Part shown: positions 9,225 through 17,097 of the stretch, piece by piece | Layout: each line of letters begins with the position of its first letter | Position numbering within the stretch: position 1 is the stretch's first letter | Origin: Pseudomonas oryzihabitans | GTDB taxonomy: Bacteria > Pseudomonadota > Gammaproteobacteria > Pseudomonadales > Pseudomonadaceae | Assembly (NCBI RefSeq): GCF_007665395.1 | Contig: NZ_VDND01000006.1 | Coordinates: 62,001-126,000, forward strand | DNA: 64,000 nucleotides | Direction of reading: 5' to 3' | Notes under the pieces: model-generated | What the model was told of the DNA's origin: nothing | Databases searched by the model: none | The model's input: the letters and a program-made list of their open reading frames with translations, nothing else | Program-made: the position numbers and the translations under genes

Positions 9225-11012
9225 TCATGCCTGCACCAGCGGGCCGGGGTTCTTCAGGTACTGCTCGCGGATGGCCCGCGCCGACCAGTAGGTCAGGGCC
9301 GCCACCAGGCCGGTGGGGTTGTAGCCCAGGCCCTGGGGAAAGGCCGAGGCGCCCGGCACGAAGACGTTGTGCACGTCCCAGCTCTGCAGGTAGCGATTGA
9401 CCGCGCTGGTCTTGGGGTCGGTGCCCATGATGGCGCCACCGTTCAGGTGGGTGGTCTGGTAGCTGGCAGTGTTGAAGTGGCCGCCGAAATCCTTGACCGA
9501 CACGCTGATGTGCTCGGGATTCATGGCCTCGGCGATCTTCTTCATCTTGGCCGCCATGAAGCGGGTCATGCGGATGTCGTTGTCCTTCCAGTCGAAGGTC
9601 ATGCGCAGCAGCGGCTGGCCGTAGGCGTCCCTGTAGGTGGGGTCCAGGTCCAGGTAGTTGTCGCGATAGGACTGGTGCGCGCCGTGGGCGTCCATCGACA
9701 ACTGATGGTTGTAGTAGCCGGCCTGGGCCTTTTTCCAGGCGCTGCCCCACTGCGGCGTGCCAGGCGGATTGGCCGCCCCGGCGATGGGCCGGGTACCGGC
9801 CTGGTTGACCCACATGGGCGAGCCACCGACGAAGCCGTGGGGGCCGTGGTCGAAGTTGTCGGCGTTGAAATCGTCCACCGCCACGCCATTGCCACCGGCG
9901 CCGATGAAGGGATTGGTGTGGTGCTGATCCTTGCGAAAGAAGGCCTTGATGGTGGCCATGTTCTGGTAGGCGAAGTTGCGGCCGACCACGCCCTCGCCGG
10001 TCTTGGGATCATAGGGCTGGCCGATGCCCGAGAGCAGCATCAGGCGCACGTTGTTGAACTGGAAGGCGGCGAGGATGACGATATCGGCCGGCTGCTCCAG
10101 TTCCTGGCCCTGGGCGTCCAGGTAGGTCACCCCGGTGGCCTTCTTGCCGGTGCTGTCCAGGTTCACCTTCAGCACATGGGCCTGGCTGCGCAGCTCGAAG
10201 CGCGGCTCCTGCTTGAGCGCCGGCAGGATGTTCAGATTCGGCGAGGCCTTGGAATACATGTAGCAGACGTAGCCGCTGCAGTAGCCGCAGAAGTTGCAGG
10301 GCCCCATCTGGCAGCCGTAGGGGTTGGTGTAGGGCCCCGAGGTGTTGGCCGAGGGCAGGTTGTAGGGGTGATAGCCCACGTCGCGCGCGGCCTTTTCGAA
10401 CAGCTGCGCCGAGACGGTGTTCTTCTGCGCCGGCAGCGGGAAGTCGCTGGAGCGATCCGCGGCATAGGGATTGCCGCCCTTGCCGTCGCCCACCACCTGA
10501 CCCTTTATCGTCCAGGCGGTGCCCGAGGTACCGAACACCTTCTCGGCGAAGTCGAAGTAGGGCTCCAGCTCGGCGTAGCTGACGCCGAAGTCCTGGATGG
10601 TCATGCCCTCGGGAATGAATTTCTTGCCGTAGCGCTCCTCGTAGTGGCTGCGCAGGCGCAGTTCCACCGGGTCGACGCGGAAGTGCACGCCGGACCAGTG
10701 CAGGCCGGCGCCGCCCACGCCATCGCCAGGCAGGAAGACGCCCAGCTGCCGGTTGGGCAGGGCGACGTCGTTGACGCTGTGGCGGATGGTGACGGTTTCC
10801 TTGGAGACGTCGACGAACAGCTTCTTGCGGATGCTGTAGGTGAGTTCGTCGATCACCTGGGGATAGGAGCCATCGGGATAGGTGTCCCGGTAGCTGCCGC
10901 GTTCCAGGGCCACCACGTCCAGTCCGGCCTCGGTCAGCTCCTTGGCCATGATGGCGCCGGTCCAGCCGAAGCCGACGATCACCACGTTCTTGCTGGGCAA
11001 TACCTTGGCCAT
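9225..11012 (-). CDS. Gluconate 2-dehydrogenase-type flavoprotein (GMC) subunit
   Basis: The 595-residue FAD subunit oxidises a sugar acid (probably D-gluconate to 2-ketogluconate) on the periplasmic face. It has the N-terminal Rossmann motif VVIVGFGWTG (about residues 8-18), a cysteine-rich stretch CQMGPCNFCGYCSGYVC near residue 240 that could hold an iron-sulfur centre, and the C-terminal GMC signature with HLNGGAIMGTDP (catalytic His region) and NPTGLVAALTYWSA. It has no own signal peptide and is expected to ride through Tat with the small subunit. The ATG at 11012 overlaps the previous stop as TGATG, so translation is coupled. Related 2-ketogluconate or sorbitol dehydrogenases are alternatives. 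Confidence 0.93.
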   Translation of the reverse strand: MAKVLPSKNVVIVGFGWTGAIMAKELTEAGLDVVALERGSYRDTYPDGSYPQVIDELTYSIRKKLFVDVSKETVTIRHSVNDVALPNRQLGVFLPGDGVGGAGLHWSGVHFRVDPVELRLRSHYEERYGKKFIPEGMTIQDFGVSYAELEPYFDFAEKVFGTSGTAWTIKGQVVGDGKGGNPYAADRSSDFPLPAQKNTVSAQLFEKAARDVGYHPYNLPSANTSGPYTNPYGCQMGPCNFCGYCSGYVCYMYSKASPNLNILPALKQEPRFELRSQAHVLKVNLDSTGKKATGVTYLDAQGQELEQPADIVILAAFQFNNVRLMLLSGIGQPYDPKTGEGVVGRNFAYQNMATIKAFFRKDQHHTNPFIGAGGNGVAVDDFNADNFDHGPHGFVGGSPMWVNQAGTRPIAGAANPPGTPQWGSAWKKAQAGYYNHQLSMDAHGAHQSYRDNYLDLDPTYRDAYGQPLLRMTFDWKDNDIRMTRFMAAKMKKIAEAMNPEHISVSVKDFGGHFNTASYQTTHLNGGAIMGTDPKTSAVNRYLQSWDVHNVFVPGASAFPQGLGYNPTGLVAALTYWSARAIREQYLKNPGPLVQA

Positions 11013-11743
11013 CAGCCGCGCTCCCCGCGAATGGAGACTGGCGGCAGCGGATAGCGTTCGTCGCGCTCCACCCAGTCCATGAAGTCGGCGCGGGCACCGG
11101 GGAAATTCACCAGCTTCCAGCCGACCAGTTGCTTGTTGCCGCCATGCAGCGGATCGCAATAGAAGCCTTCCTTGGTGTTCTGCAACAGCTGGGCGAAGAA
11201 CAGCTTGGCCGGCACGCCGTCCAGCGGTGCGTCACCGCTTTCCAGGGCCTTGAGCGCCTCGTCCTGCTGGGCGGGGGCGAGCTCGGCGAAGGCCTTGCCC
11301 TGTTGCTGACCCGTCCAGCGATCCACCGCGGCGATGCCCAGGCGATAGAGATCCTGGGGCACCAGGCGACTCTGGTAGCCCATTTCCGGCGCGGCATCGG
11401 TGGCGAAGGGGCCCTGCATGTACCAGAGGCCACCGCGGGCATAGGCGGTCTGCATCTGCCGGTCGATGAACTCGGGCGCACCGGCTTCCAGGGCCCCCGG
11501 GCCGAGGTCGTCCGCCGGGATCAGCCGGGCCACCGCGGCCTGCACGAAGGCCCATTCCTCGGCGGTGAAGAACACCGGCTGGTAATGGTCGGCGCGCGGG
11601 CTGCTGCCGGGCTTGTCCACCGGGGTTGAGGCGGCGAGGCCGAGGCTCGGCGTGGCGCTGCCGGCCAGGGCCACCACGGGAATCAGGCTCAGGGACTTGC
11701 GCAGGAAGTCGCGGCGGGCCGGGACGGAATCGTCTGCGGACAT
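11012..11743 (-). CDS. Gluconate 2-dehydrogenase subunit 3 (gamma), Tat-exported
   Basis: The 243-residue small subunit begins with a twin-arginine signal, PARRDFLRKSLSLIPVVALAG, and is expected to carry the cofactor-loaded flavoprotein across the membrane. The rest is the gluconate_2-dh3 domain (FFTAEEWAFVQAAVARLIPAD... to the C-terminus). It is the first gene of the three-gene unit: small subunit, flavoprotein, cytochrome, each overlapping or nearly touching the next. This is the classic order of membrane-bound gluconate dehydrogenases in pseudomonads, which send electrons directly into the respiratory chain while acidifying the medium. Confidence 0.92.
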   Translation of the reverse strand: MSADDSVPARRDFLRKSLSLIPVVALAGSATPSLGLAASTPVDKPGSSPRADHYQPVFFTAEEWAFVQAAVARLIPADDLGPGALEAGAPEFIDRQMQTAYARGGLWYMQGPFATDAAPEMGYQSRLVPQDLYRLGIAAVDRWTGQQQGKAFAELAPAQQDEALKALESGDAPLDGVPAKLFFAQLLQNTKEGFYCDPLHGGNKQLVGWKLVNFPGARADFMDWVERDERYPLPPVSIRGERG

Positions 11744-11790
11744 GGTCAGGGTCTCATCAGGTGCCCGACGTGGAACCGCAGGGCTTATGG

Positions 11791-11824
11791 TTAGCTAGCT
11801 AATATGTTGGAATATTACCAACAT
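11791..11824. promoter_or_regulatory. Two palindromes upstream of the gluconate dehydrogenase operon
   Basis: TTAGCTAGCTAA (11791-11802) is a perfect 12-bp palindrome. Immediately beside it are perfect arms ATGTTGG and CCAACAT around AATATTA (11804-11824). This AT-rich island sits 48-81 bp upstream of the first gene of the operon in otherwise GC-rich DNA, so it is a good candidate for a promoter with operator sites. Confidence 0.5.
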
Positions 11825-12078
11825 CCGCGGACCGCCGTTACATTTTGTCGCAGCTGTGCAGAGGTCCGGCCGCCCGCGCAAGTTCCCGTCTGGCGGGCAT
11901 TGGCGGCGAAAAACCCCTGGGTGCGGCTCGATGGCTGTGCCCAGCAGTCCGGAGCGGTACCGGTGAAGTGGGATTCATTCGGCGCTGTCATCACTCTTGC
12001 CCCGGCAGCGGACGAGCGGGGATAACCGGAAGGGCGGGCTAAAGTTACCTAAGGTTCCACCGCGTCAAGCACCATAAA

Positions 12079-12093
12079 GGTGCAAGTTGCACC
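12079..12093. promoter_or_regulatory. Palindromic operator candidate GGTGCAAGTTGCACC
   Basis: Perfect 7-bp arms around one central base. Its core GCAAGTTGCAC recurs 181 bp downstream at 12263, right in front of the permease gene, which suggests two sites for one regulator. Confidence 0.45.
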
Positions 12094-12256
12094 AAGTGAT
12101 ACCTAACGAAGCAAGCCGTAGCGGCACTGGCATAGGGAAGAAATCGCTTTGCACATCAGATGCTTAGCGCGATACCTGGTGGGAGTGCCGCTTTTCCGCC
12201 ACTTTGCGCGACGTCCTGCACCCTTTGAGTTCGTTTTATGCCGATTTCAGCGAGGG

Positions 12257-12272
12257 TGGCGCGCAAGTTGCA
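12257..12272 (+). promoter_or_regulatory. Possible sigma-54 promoter of the permease gene
   Basis: TGGCGCGCAAGTTGCA matches the -24/-12 consensus TGGCACG-N4-TTGCA with one mismatch and correct GG-to-GC spacing. The start codon at 12306 lies 35 bp after it, leaving a short leader. The -12 half also overlaps the repeated GCAAGTTGCAC motif, so it may instead be an operator. Confidence 0.4.
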
Positions 12273-12305
12273 CTTGGGAGGCTTTCCGTTGTCAGGTAAC
12301 ACCTT

Positions 12306-13694
12306 ATGTCCAACGCAGAATGCAGCCTCTCTCCGGCGCTCAAACCGCGCCATGTGACCATGTTGTCCATCGCTGGCGTGATCGGCGCCGGCCTGTTCGT
12401 CGGCTCCGGCCATGCCATCGCCGCCGCCGGCCCCGCCGTACTGCTGGCCTATGCCCTGGCGGGTACCCTGGTGGTGCTGGTCATGCGCATGCTGGGGGAG
12501 ATGGCCGTCGCCTCGCCCGATACCGGCTCCTTCTCCTCCTATGCCCAGCAGGGCATCGGTCGCTGGGCCGGCTTCACCATCGGCTGGCTGTACTGGTGGT
12601 TCTGGGTGCTGGTGATCCCGCTGGAGGCCGTGGCCGCCGCCGCCATCCTCAACGCCTGGTTCCCGGCCGTCGCCACCTGGCAGTTCGCCCTGGTCATCAC
12701 CGGCATCCTGACCGTGACCAACCTGTTCAGCGTCGCCAAGTACGGGGAGTTCGAATTCTGGTTCGCCCTGCTCAAGGTGATCGCCATCGTCGCCTTCATC
12801 GCCCTGGGCGCGGCTGCGCTGGTCGGCGCCCTGCCGGGGCGCGAGGTCAGTGGCCTGAGCAATCTCATGGCCCACACCGGCGGCTTCATGCCCAATGGCT
12901 TCGGCGCCGTCCTCGGCGCCCTGCTGACCACCATGTTCAGCTTCATGGGCACCGAGATCGTCACCATCGCCGCGGCCGAGTCCAAGGATCCGTCCCGGCA
13001 GATCAGCAAGGCCACCAACTCGGTGATCTGGCGGATCGCGCTGTTCTACCTGGTCTCCATCTTCCTGGTGGTGTCCATGGTGCCCTGGAACGACGCCCAG
13101 CTGCCGCTGGTGGGCTCCTACCAGCGCGCGCTGGAAGTGCTGTCGATCCCCAACGCCAAGCTGATCGTCGACTGCGTGGTGCTGGTCGCCGTCGCCAGCT
13201 GCCTCAACTCGGCGCTCTACACCGCTTCGCGCATGCTCTATTCGCTGGCCCGCCGTGGCGATGCCCCGGCCAAGCTGGGCCGGGCTTCCAGCAGCGGTGT
13301 GCCGCGCGCTGCCGTGCTGGCCAGCACCGCTGTGGGCTTCCTGACCACCATCGCCAACTACACCATGCCCGAGGCGGTGTTCAGCTTCCTGCTGTCCACC
13401 TCCGGCGCCGTGGCCCTGCTGGTCTACCTGGTGATCGCCGTGACCCAGCTGCGCCTGAGACGCAAGCTGATCGCCCGTGGCGAGCAGCTGGAATTCCGCA
13501 TGTGGCTGTTCCCCTGGCTGACCTGGGCGGTGATCGTCTTCATCGTCGGGGCCCTGACCGTGATGCTGTTCAGCGAGGCGCACCGCTTCGAGATCCTGGC
13601 GACCGGGCTGCTGGCGCTGGTGGTGGTGGCCATCGGTACCTGGGTGGGGCGCCGTCAGCCCCAGGCCCCGGCCATGGCGGCCGCGGTACGCTGA
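12306..13694 (+). CDS. Amino-acid permease (APC family, GabP/AAT-like)
   Basis: The 462-residue inner-membrane protein has about 12 hydrophobic segments. It begins with LKPRHVTMLSIAGVIGAGLFVGSG, the substrate-binding helix-1 motif of the amino-acid transporter family, followed by the MRMLGEMAVASPDTGSFSSYA segment. The EFWFALLKVIAIVAFI and FMGTEIVTIAAAES motifs are those of GABA, Lys, Phe or Pro proton symporters; a GABA permease-like role is the nearest match but the substrate is not certain. It stands alone, with a possible sigma-54 promoter upstream (typical of nitrogen-regulated uptake) and a hairpin downstream. Confidence 0.9.
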   Translation: MSNAECSLSPALKPRHVTMLSIAGVIGAGLFVGSGHAIAAAGPAVLLAYALAGTLVVLVMRMLGEMAVASPDTGSFSSYAQQGIGRWAGFTIGWLYWWFWVLVIPLEAVAAAAILNAWFPAVATWQFALVITGILTVTNLFSVAKYGEFEFWFALLKVIAIVAFIALGAAALVGALPGREVSGLSNLMAHTGGFMPNGFGAVLGALLTTMFSFMGTEIVTIAAAESKDPSRQISKATNSVIWRIALFYLVSIFLVVSMVPWNDAQLPLVGSYQRALEVLSIPNAKLIVDCVVLVAVASCLNSALYTASRMLYSLARRGDAPAKLGRASSSGVPRAAVLASTAVGFLTTIANYTMPEAVFSFLLSTSGAVALLVYLVIAVTQLRLRRKLIARGEQLEFRMWLFPWLTWAVIVFIVGALTVMLFSEAHRFEILATGLLALVVVAIGTWVGRRQPQAPAMAAAVR

Positions 13695-13704
13695 AGCCCT
13701 GGCG

Positions 13705-13731
13705 ATCCCGGCACGACAGCTGTGCCGGGAT
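13705..13731 (+). terminator. Hairpin after the permease gene
   Basis: Perfect 10-bp arms ATCCCGGCAC and GTGCCGGGAT with a 7-base loop lie 10 bp after the stop. The U-tract is poor (TGCACC follows), so termination may be incomplete. Confidence 0.5.
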
Positions 13732-14050
13732 TGCACCCTCATGGGGCAAAAAAGGATCGTGAGGCTGGACAGGGGCCGCGGTAACAGGTAGAACAGCAGC
13801 CCTGTTCAGTGCCTCGCGATGGAACTGTACAGGCCCGATTACCTCGTCTGTTCCCTCTGGTAACCGAAAAATGCACTGCAATGGTGCTTTACGTTACAGA
13901 ATGACCCATATTGCAGCAGTACAGTTGCAATTGTGTGCAGAGTGACCCGCGAACCTTTCCTTGGACTGTTACTGGTGGTAGCACTCGCCTGGCGAGACAA
14001 TGGCGCCATTCGATGACCAGTACCCGTCACAAGCGGGAAGGAAAGCCACC
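13732..14050. other. Intergenic region before the DUF1127 gene
   Basis: No credible gene. The part from about 13870 to 13950 is clearly less GC-rich than its surroundings and contains several TGCA-centred half-dyads, so it probably holds the promoter of the DUF1127 gene, but no clean consensus is seen. Confidence 0.4.
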
Positions 14051-14260
14051 ATGGAACGCACCTTCAGTTCCTCGCTGTACAACGCCAAACCCAGCAGCCG
14101 TGTTCCTGCTGCCCTGCGTGTGATCTCCACCCTGTCCACCTGGCAGCGTCGGATTGCCAGCCGCAATGAACTGGCGCGTCTGGATGCTCGTATGCTGGCC
14201 GATGCCGGTATCACTGAAGCCCAGCGTTACCAGGAAATGCACAAGCCGTTCTGGCGCTGA
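14051..14260 (+). CDS. DUF1127 small protein (YjiS-like), 69 aa
   Basis: The small basic protein has a C-terminal DUF1127 domain: STWQRRIASRNELARLDARMLADAGIT is the usual W..R...R..L..L....L.D.G form (about residues 33-60). In other bacteria these short arginine-rich proteins take part in stress, phosphate and RNA-related regulation; the role here is unknown. The ATG at 14051 follows a GGAAGGAAAG ribosome site; the in-frame ATG at 14000 has none. A clear intrinsic terminator follows at 14286, so it is monocistronic. Confidence 0.85.
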   Translation: MERTFSSSLYNAKPSSRVPAALRVISTLSTWQRRIASRNELARLDARMLADAGITEAQRYQEMHKPFWR

Positions 14261-14285
14261 GCCCGGCTGCTGCAACGTCTTCACG

Positions 14286-14312
14286 AACCCCGCCACGGCG
14301 GGGTTTGTTTTG
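14286..14312 (+). terminator. Rho-independent terminator of the DUF1127 gene
   Basis: Stem AACCCCGC / GCGGGGTT with a four-base loop, then TGTTTTG, 26 bp after the stop. Confidence 0.85.
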
Positions 14313-14330
14313 TCCGGGCCTTGCAGCGTC

Positions 14331-14374
14331 CGGACAGCAAAAAGCCCCGGCATGCCGGGGCTTTTTGCTGTCCG
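14331..14374. terminator. Bidirectional terminator between convergent genes
   Basis: A near-perfect palindrome: CGGACAGC, then five A, then GCCCCGGCATGCCGGGGC, then five T, then GCTGTCCG. It has a U-tract in both directions and serves the small minus-strand secreted-protein gene that ends at 14392, backing up the DUF1127 terminator. Confidence 0.9.
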
Positions 14375-14391
14375 CCCGCAAGGGGCCGGAA

Positions 14392-14619
14392 TTACTGCAT
14401 GTTGTTCTGGTTGCGCGCGTCGACCTTGTTGGGCTTGTCGCTCTTGAAGGGCACTTCGGCAGCGCCGTCGGCACCTCCCTTCACGGTGGTCTTGCCCGGC
14501 ACCTCGGTGGTGGCGGAGCCGTTGACGGCCGTGGCGCTCTTGGAGGTTTCGGCCGCGAAGACACCCGTGGCCATCGACAGCATCACAGCAGCGGTAGAGG
14601 TGATCAGCAGCTTTTTCAT
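14392..14619 (-). CDS. Small secreted protein of unknown function (75 aa)
   Basis: The 75-residue product starts with a clear Sec signal peptide (MKKLLITSTAAVMLSMATGV then FAAE, cleavage near residue 23). The mature part of about 52 residues is hydrophilic, rich in Lys, Asn, Thr and Ala, and has no cysteine, so it is probably a disordered periplasmic protein. The ATG at 14619 has GAGG nine bases upstream. It stands alone, convergent with the DUF1127 gene and divergent from the RND efflux operon. No family is recognised. Confidence 0.7.
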   Translation of the reverse strand: MKKLLITSTAAVMLSMATGVFAAETSKSATAVNGSATTEVPGKTTVKGGADGAAEVPFKSDKPNKVDARNQNNMQ

Positions 14620-14926
14620 GGGTATCGGCCTCGTCGAAATAAACCTGTGAATCTGGTTGGACCCGGTCCAGGATGGAGGCGGGCATCAGCTGCGAACGGG
14701 CAGGTCCACAGCGCACAGTGCAGTTGACTACCGCCCGGAATGCCGGGTTCCAGGGCATTTGTGAACATTTGTGGTGGGCTCCGCCCGCGGTGGGCGGCTC
14801 TTTTGCAGCCGCCTTGGCCGTAGCGCTTCCCAAGCGCTGCCGCGCGCCGGACAATCCCCTGACGAACCCCCTGCCGTGGGCGTGGTCAGTTCGCAGATCG
14901 CGCCTCTTCCACCGATAAGGACAATC
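14620..14926. other. Divergent intergenic region upstream of the RND operon
   Basis: No gene is supported. It must hold the promoters of the small secreted protein and of the efflux operon. No TetR gene or clean operator palindrome is visible, so the regulator of the efflux operon is probably elsewhere. Confidence 0.45.
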
Positions 14927-16030
14927 ATGAGGGCTCACCGCTTCGCCTCCCTCTGCCAGGCAATGACTGCTCTGACCCTGCTGGCCCTGTTACCGGGCTG
15001 TTCCCAGGAACACCCGCCCACCGCGGAGCTGGCCCGGGTGGTGGTGATCCAGCTGAGTCCGGTGAACGATACCCAGCGCTATCCCTTCACTGGCGACATC
15101 CAGGCCCGGGTCCAGGCGCCGCTCGGTTTCCGGTTGAGCGGCAAGATCAGCGAGCGGCTGGCGGACGTGGGTGACCGGGTGCGCGAGGGGCAGGTGCTGG
15201 CGCGTCTGGATCCCCAGGACCTGCGTAACAACCTGGCCGCTGCCCAGGCCCAGGTGGAGGCCCAGGAGGCCCGCGCGCGCCTGGCCCGCATCGACTTCGA
15301 GCGCCAGGCCGCGCTGCTGCCCAAGGGCTACACCAGTCGCAGCCAGTACGACCAGGCGCAAGCGACTCTCGACGGGGCGCGCAGCGCCTTGCAGACCGCC
15401 ACGGCCCAGCGCGACGATGCGCGCAAGCAACTGGGCTACACCGAGTTACGCGCCAGCGCCGCGGGCGTCCTGACCGCCCGCCACGCCGAGGCCGGCCAGG
15501 TGGTGCAGGCCGGCGCGGCGATCTTCGACCTGGCGGTGAGCGGCGAACTCGACGCCGTCTTCGATCTCTACGAATCCCTCGCCCGCGAGCTGAAGCTCGG
15601 CCAGACCCTGCCCATCAGCCTGCAGGCGCAACCCAAGGTGACCACCCAGGGCACCCTGCGCGAGATCGCGCCGACGGTGGCCAGCAGCGGGACGGTGCGG
15701 GTGAAGGTGCAACTCGACCAGCCTCCCGCCGGCATGACCCTCGGGGCGGTGGTCAATGCCCAGGTGGCCAGTGCGGCGAGCCAGGGCTTCGCCTTGCCGT
15801 GGACGGCGCTGAACGGCACCACCGACCAGCCGGCCGCCTGGCGCCTGAACGACGATGGCCGGGTCACCCTGCAGCCGCTGCGCATCGAGCGTTACACCCG
15901 CGACAGCATCATCGTGACCGACGGCCTGAAGGCCGGTGACCGCATCGTGGTCGCCGGTGGCCAGGCCCTCAGCCCCGGGCAGCGGGTCGAGCTCGCCGAG
16001 CGCTCGGCCTTCAACGAGGTGCGGCCATGA
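14927..16030 (+). CDS. RND efflux periplasmic adaptor, first copy (TriA-like)
   Basis: The 367-residue membrane-fusion protein links the inner-membrane RND pump to an outer-membrane channel. It starts with a lipoprotein signal ending LLPGCSQ (lipobox), so it is lipid-anchored. The biotinyl-lipoyl half motifs GFRLSGKISERLADVGDRVREGQVLARLDP (about 60-90) and TARHAEAGQVVQAG (about 180) flank a helical hairpin. The start at 14927 follows AAGGA; the open frame before it is non-coding. It overlaps the second adaptor gene by 4 bp (ATGA). Two adaptors followed by one pump is the TriABC arrangement of P. aeruginosa. Confidence 0.9.
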   Translation: MRAHRFASLCQAMTALTLLALLPGCSQEHPPTAELARVVVIQLSPVNDTQRYPFTGDIQARVQAPLGFRLSGKISERLADVGDRVREGQVLARLDPQDLRNNLAAAQAQVEAQEARARLARIDFERQAALLPKGYTSRSQYDQAQATLDGARSALQTATAQRDDARKQLGYTELRASAAGVLTARHAEAGQVVQAGAAIFDLAVSGELDAVFDLYESLARELKLGQTLPISLQAQPKVTTQGTLREIAPTVASSGTVRVKVQLDQPPAGMTLGAVVNAQVASAASQGFALPWTALNGTTDQPAAWRLNDDGRVTLQPLRIERYTRDSIIVTDGLKAGDRIVVAGGQALSPGQRVELAERSAFNEVRP

Positions 16031-17097
16031 AGCCCTTGTTGCCACTCTGCCTGCTGCTGGCGCTGGCCGGTTGTTCCGACGACGAGGCGCCGCCGCCCCC
16101 GGTCCGTCCGGTGGCCACCGTCACCCTCGACGCCCCGCCCGCGCCGCGCGAGGTATTCGCCGGCAGCATCCAGGCGCGCTACGAAAGCGTGCTGGGCTTT
16201 CGCGTCGGCGGACGCATGACCCGGCGCCTGCTGGACGTCGGTGCACCGGTCCGGCGCGGCCAGTTGCTGGCGGCGCTGGACCCCACCGACCAGGACAATG
16301 CCCTGCGCAGTCGCCAAGGCCAGACCGCCGACGCCCAGGCGCAATGGCGCGATGCCAGCAACGATGCCAGGCGCCAGCAACAGCTGTTCGACCAGGGCGT
16401 CGGCTCGCGCTCCCAGCTGGACCAGGCGCTGACCCGGCTGCACACCCTGGAGGCCGCGCGCGAGCAGGCCCAGAGCGCCGAGCGCCAGGCCCGCGACCAG
16501 CGCAACTATGCCGAGCTCTACAGTGATTTCGAGGGCGTCATCACCGCCTGGCAGGCCGAGGTCGGCCAGGTGGTCTCCGCCGGCCAGCCGGTGGTGCGGG
16601 TCGCCCGGCCCGACATCCGCGAGGCGGTGCTGGACCTGCCGGCGTCGGCCATCGGCCAGCTGGAGCCGCAGCGTCCGCTGACGGTACGCATGGCGCTGGA
16701 TCCGGCGGTCGCCGTCAGCGGCAAGGTCCGCGAGATCGAACCCCAGGCGGATGCCACCACCCGCACCCGGCGGGTCCGGCTCACCCTGGACGACCCGCCC
16801 GCGGCGCTGCGCATCGGGACCCTGGTGCAGGGCGAACTGGAGCTGCCGCCGGCCGCCGGCCTGGCGCTGCCGGTACAGGCGCTGCGGCGCCAGGGTGACC
16901 AGGTTGCGGTCTGGGTGGTAGAGGGCAGGGGCGAGCAGGCGCAGGTGCGCCAGCGCACGGTGCAGGTCATCCGCGAAGCCGCTGGCCAGGCGTGGATCGG
17001 CAGCGGCCTGAGCGCCGGTGATCGGGTCGTGGTCGCGGGAGTCAACAGTCTCGAGGAGGGGCAGCGGGTGAAGGATCAGGAGGGCGCTCGGCTATGA
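16027..17097 (+). CDS. RND efflux periplasmic adaptor, second copy (TriB-like)
   Basis: This second membrane-fusion protein has 356 residues and a lipoprotein signal (LLLALAGCSDDE lipobox). It has the same fold as its neighbour: a barrel-sandwich half motif GFRVGGRMTRRLLDVGAPVRRGQLLAALDP (about 60-90), a helical hairpin, and a second half with EVGQVVSAGQPVV. In TriABC both adaptors are needed and form a mixed ring; that is probably true here. It overlaps both neighbours by 4 bp, so all three genes are translationally coupled. Confidence 0.9.
   Translation: MKPLLPLCLLLALAGCSDDEAPPPPVRPVATVTLDAPPAPREVFAGSIQARYESVLGFRVGGRMTRRLLDVGAPVRRGQLLAALDPTDQDNALRSRQGQTADAQAQWRDASNDARRQQQLFDQGVGSRSQLDQALTRLHTLEAAREQAQSAERQARDQRNYAELYSDFEGVITAWQAEVGQVVSAGQPVVRVARPDIREAVLDLPASAIGQLEPQRPLTVRMALDPAVAVSGKVREIEPQADATTRTRRVRLTLDDPPAALRIGTLVQGELELPPAAGLALPVQALRRQGDQVAVWVVEGRGEQAQVRQRTVQVIREAAGQAWIGSGLSAGDRVVVAGVNSLEEGQRVKDQEGARL

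Larger units (their letters stand above)
11825..12305. other. Intergenic region between divergent gluconate dehydrogenase and permease genes
   Basis: No gene is supported here. It holds a palindrome at 12079-12093 and a sigma-54-like element at 12257-12272, listed separately. The small ORFs at 11804-12042 have no ribosome site and look random. Confidence 0.6.

Noticed and set aside
10240..10330. Iron-sulfur ferredoxin-like insertion marking the GMC flavoprotein as a fusion
   Set aside because: The cysteine-rich stretch is a normal part of this gluconate dehydrogenase-type flavoprotein family, not an added domain.
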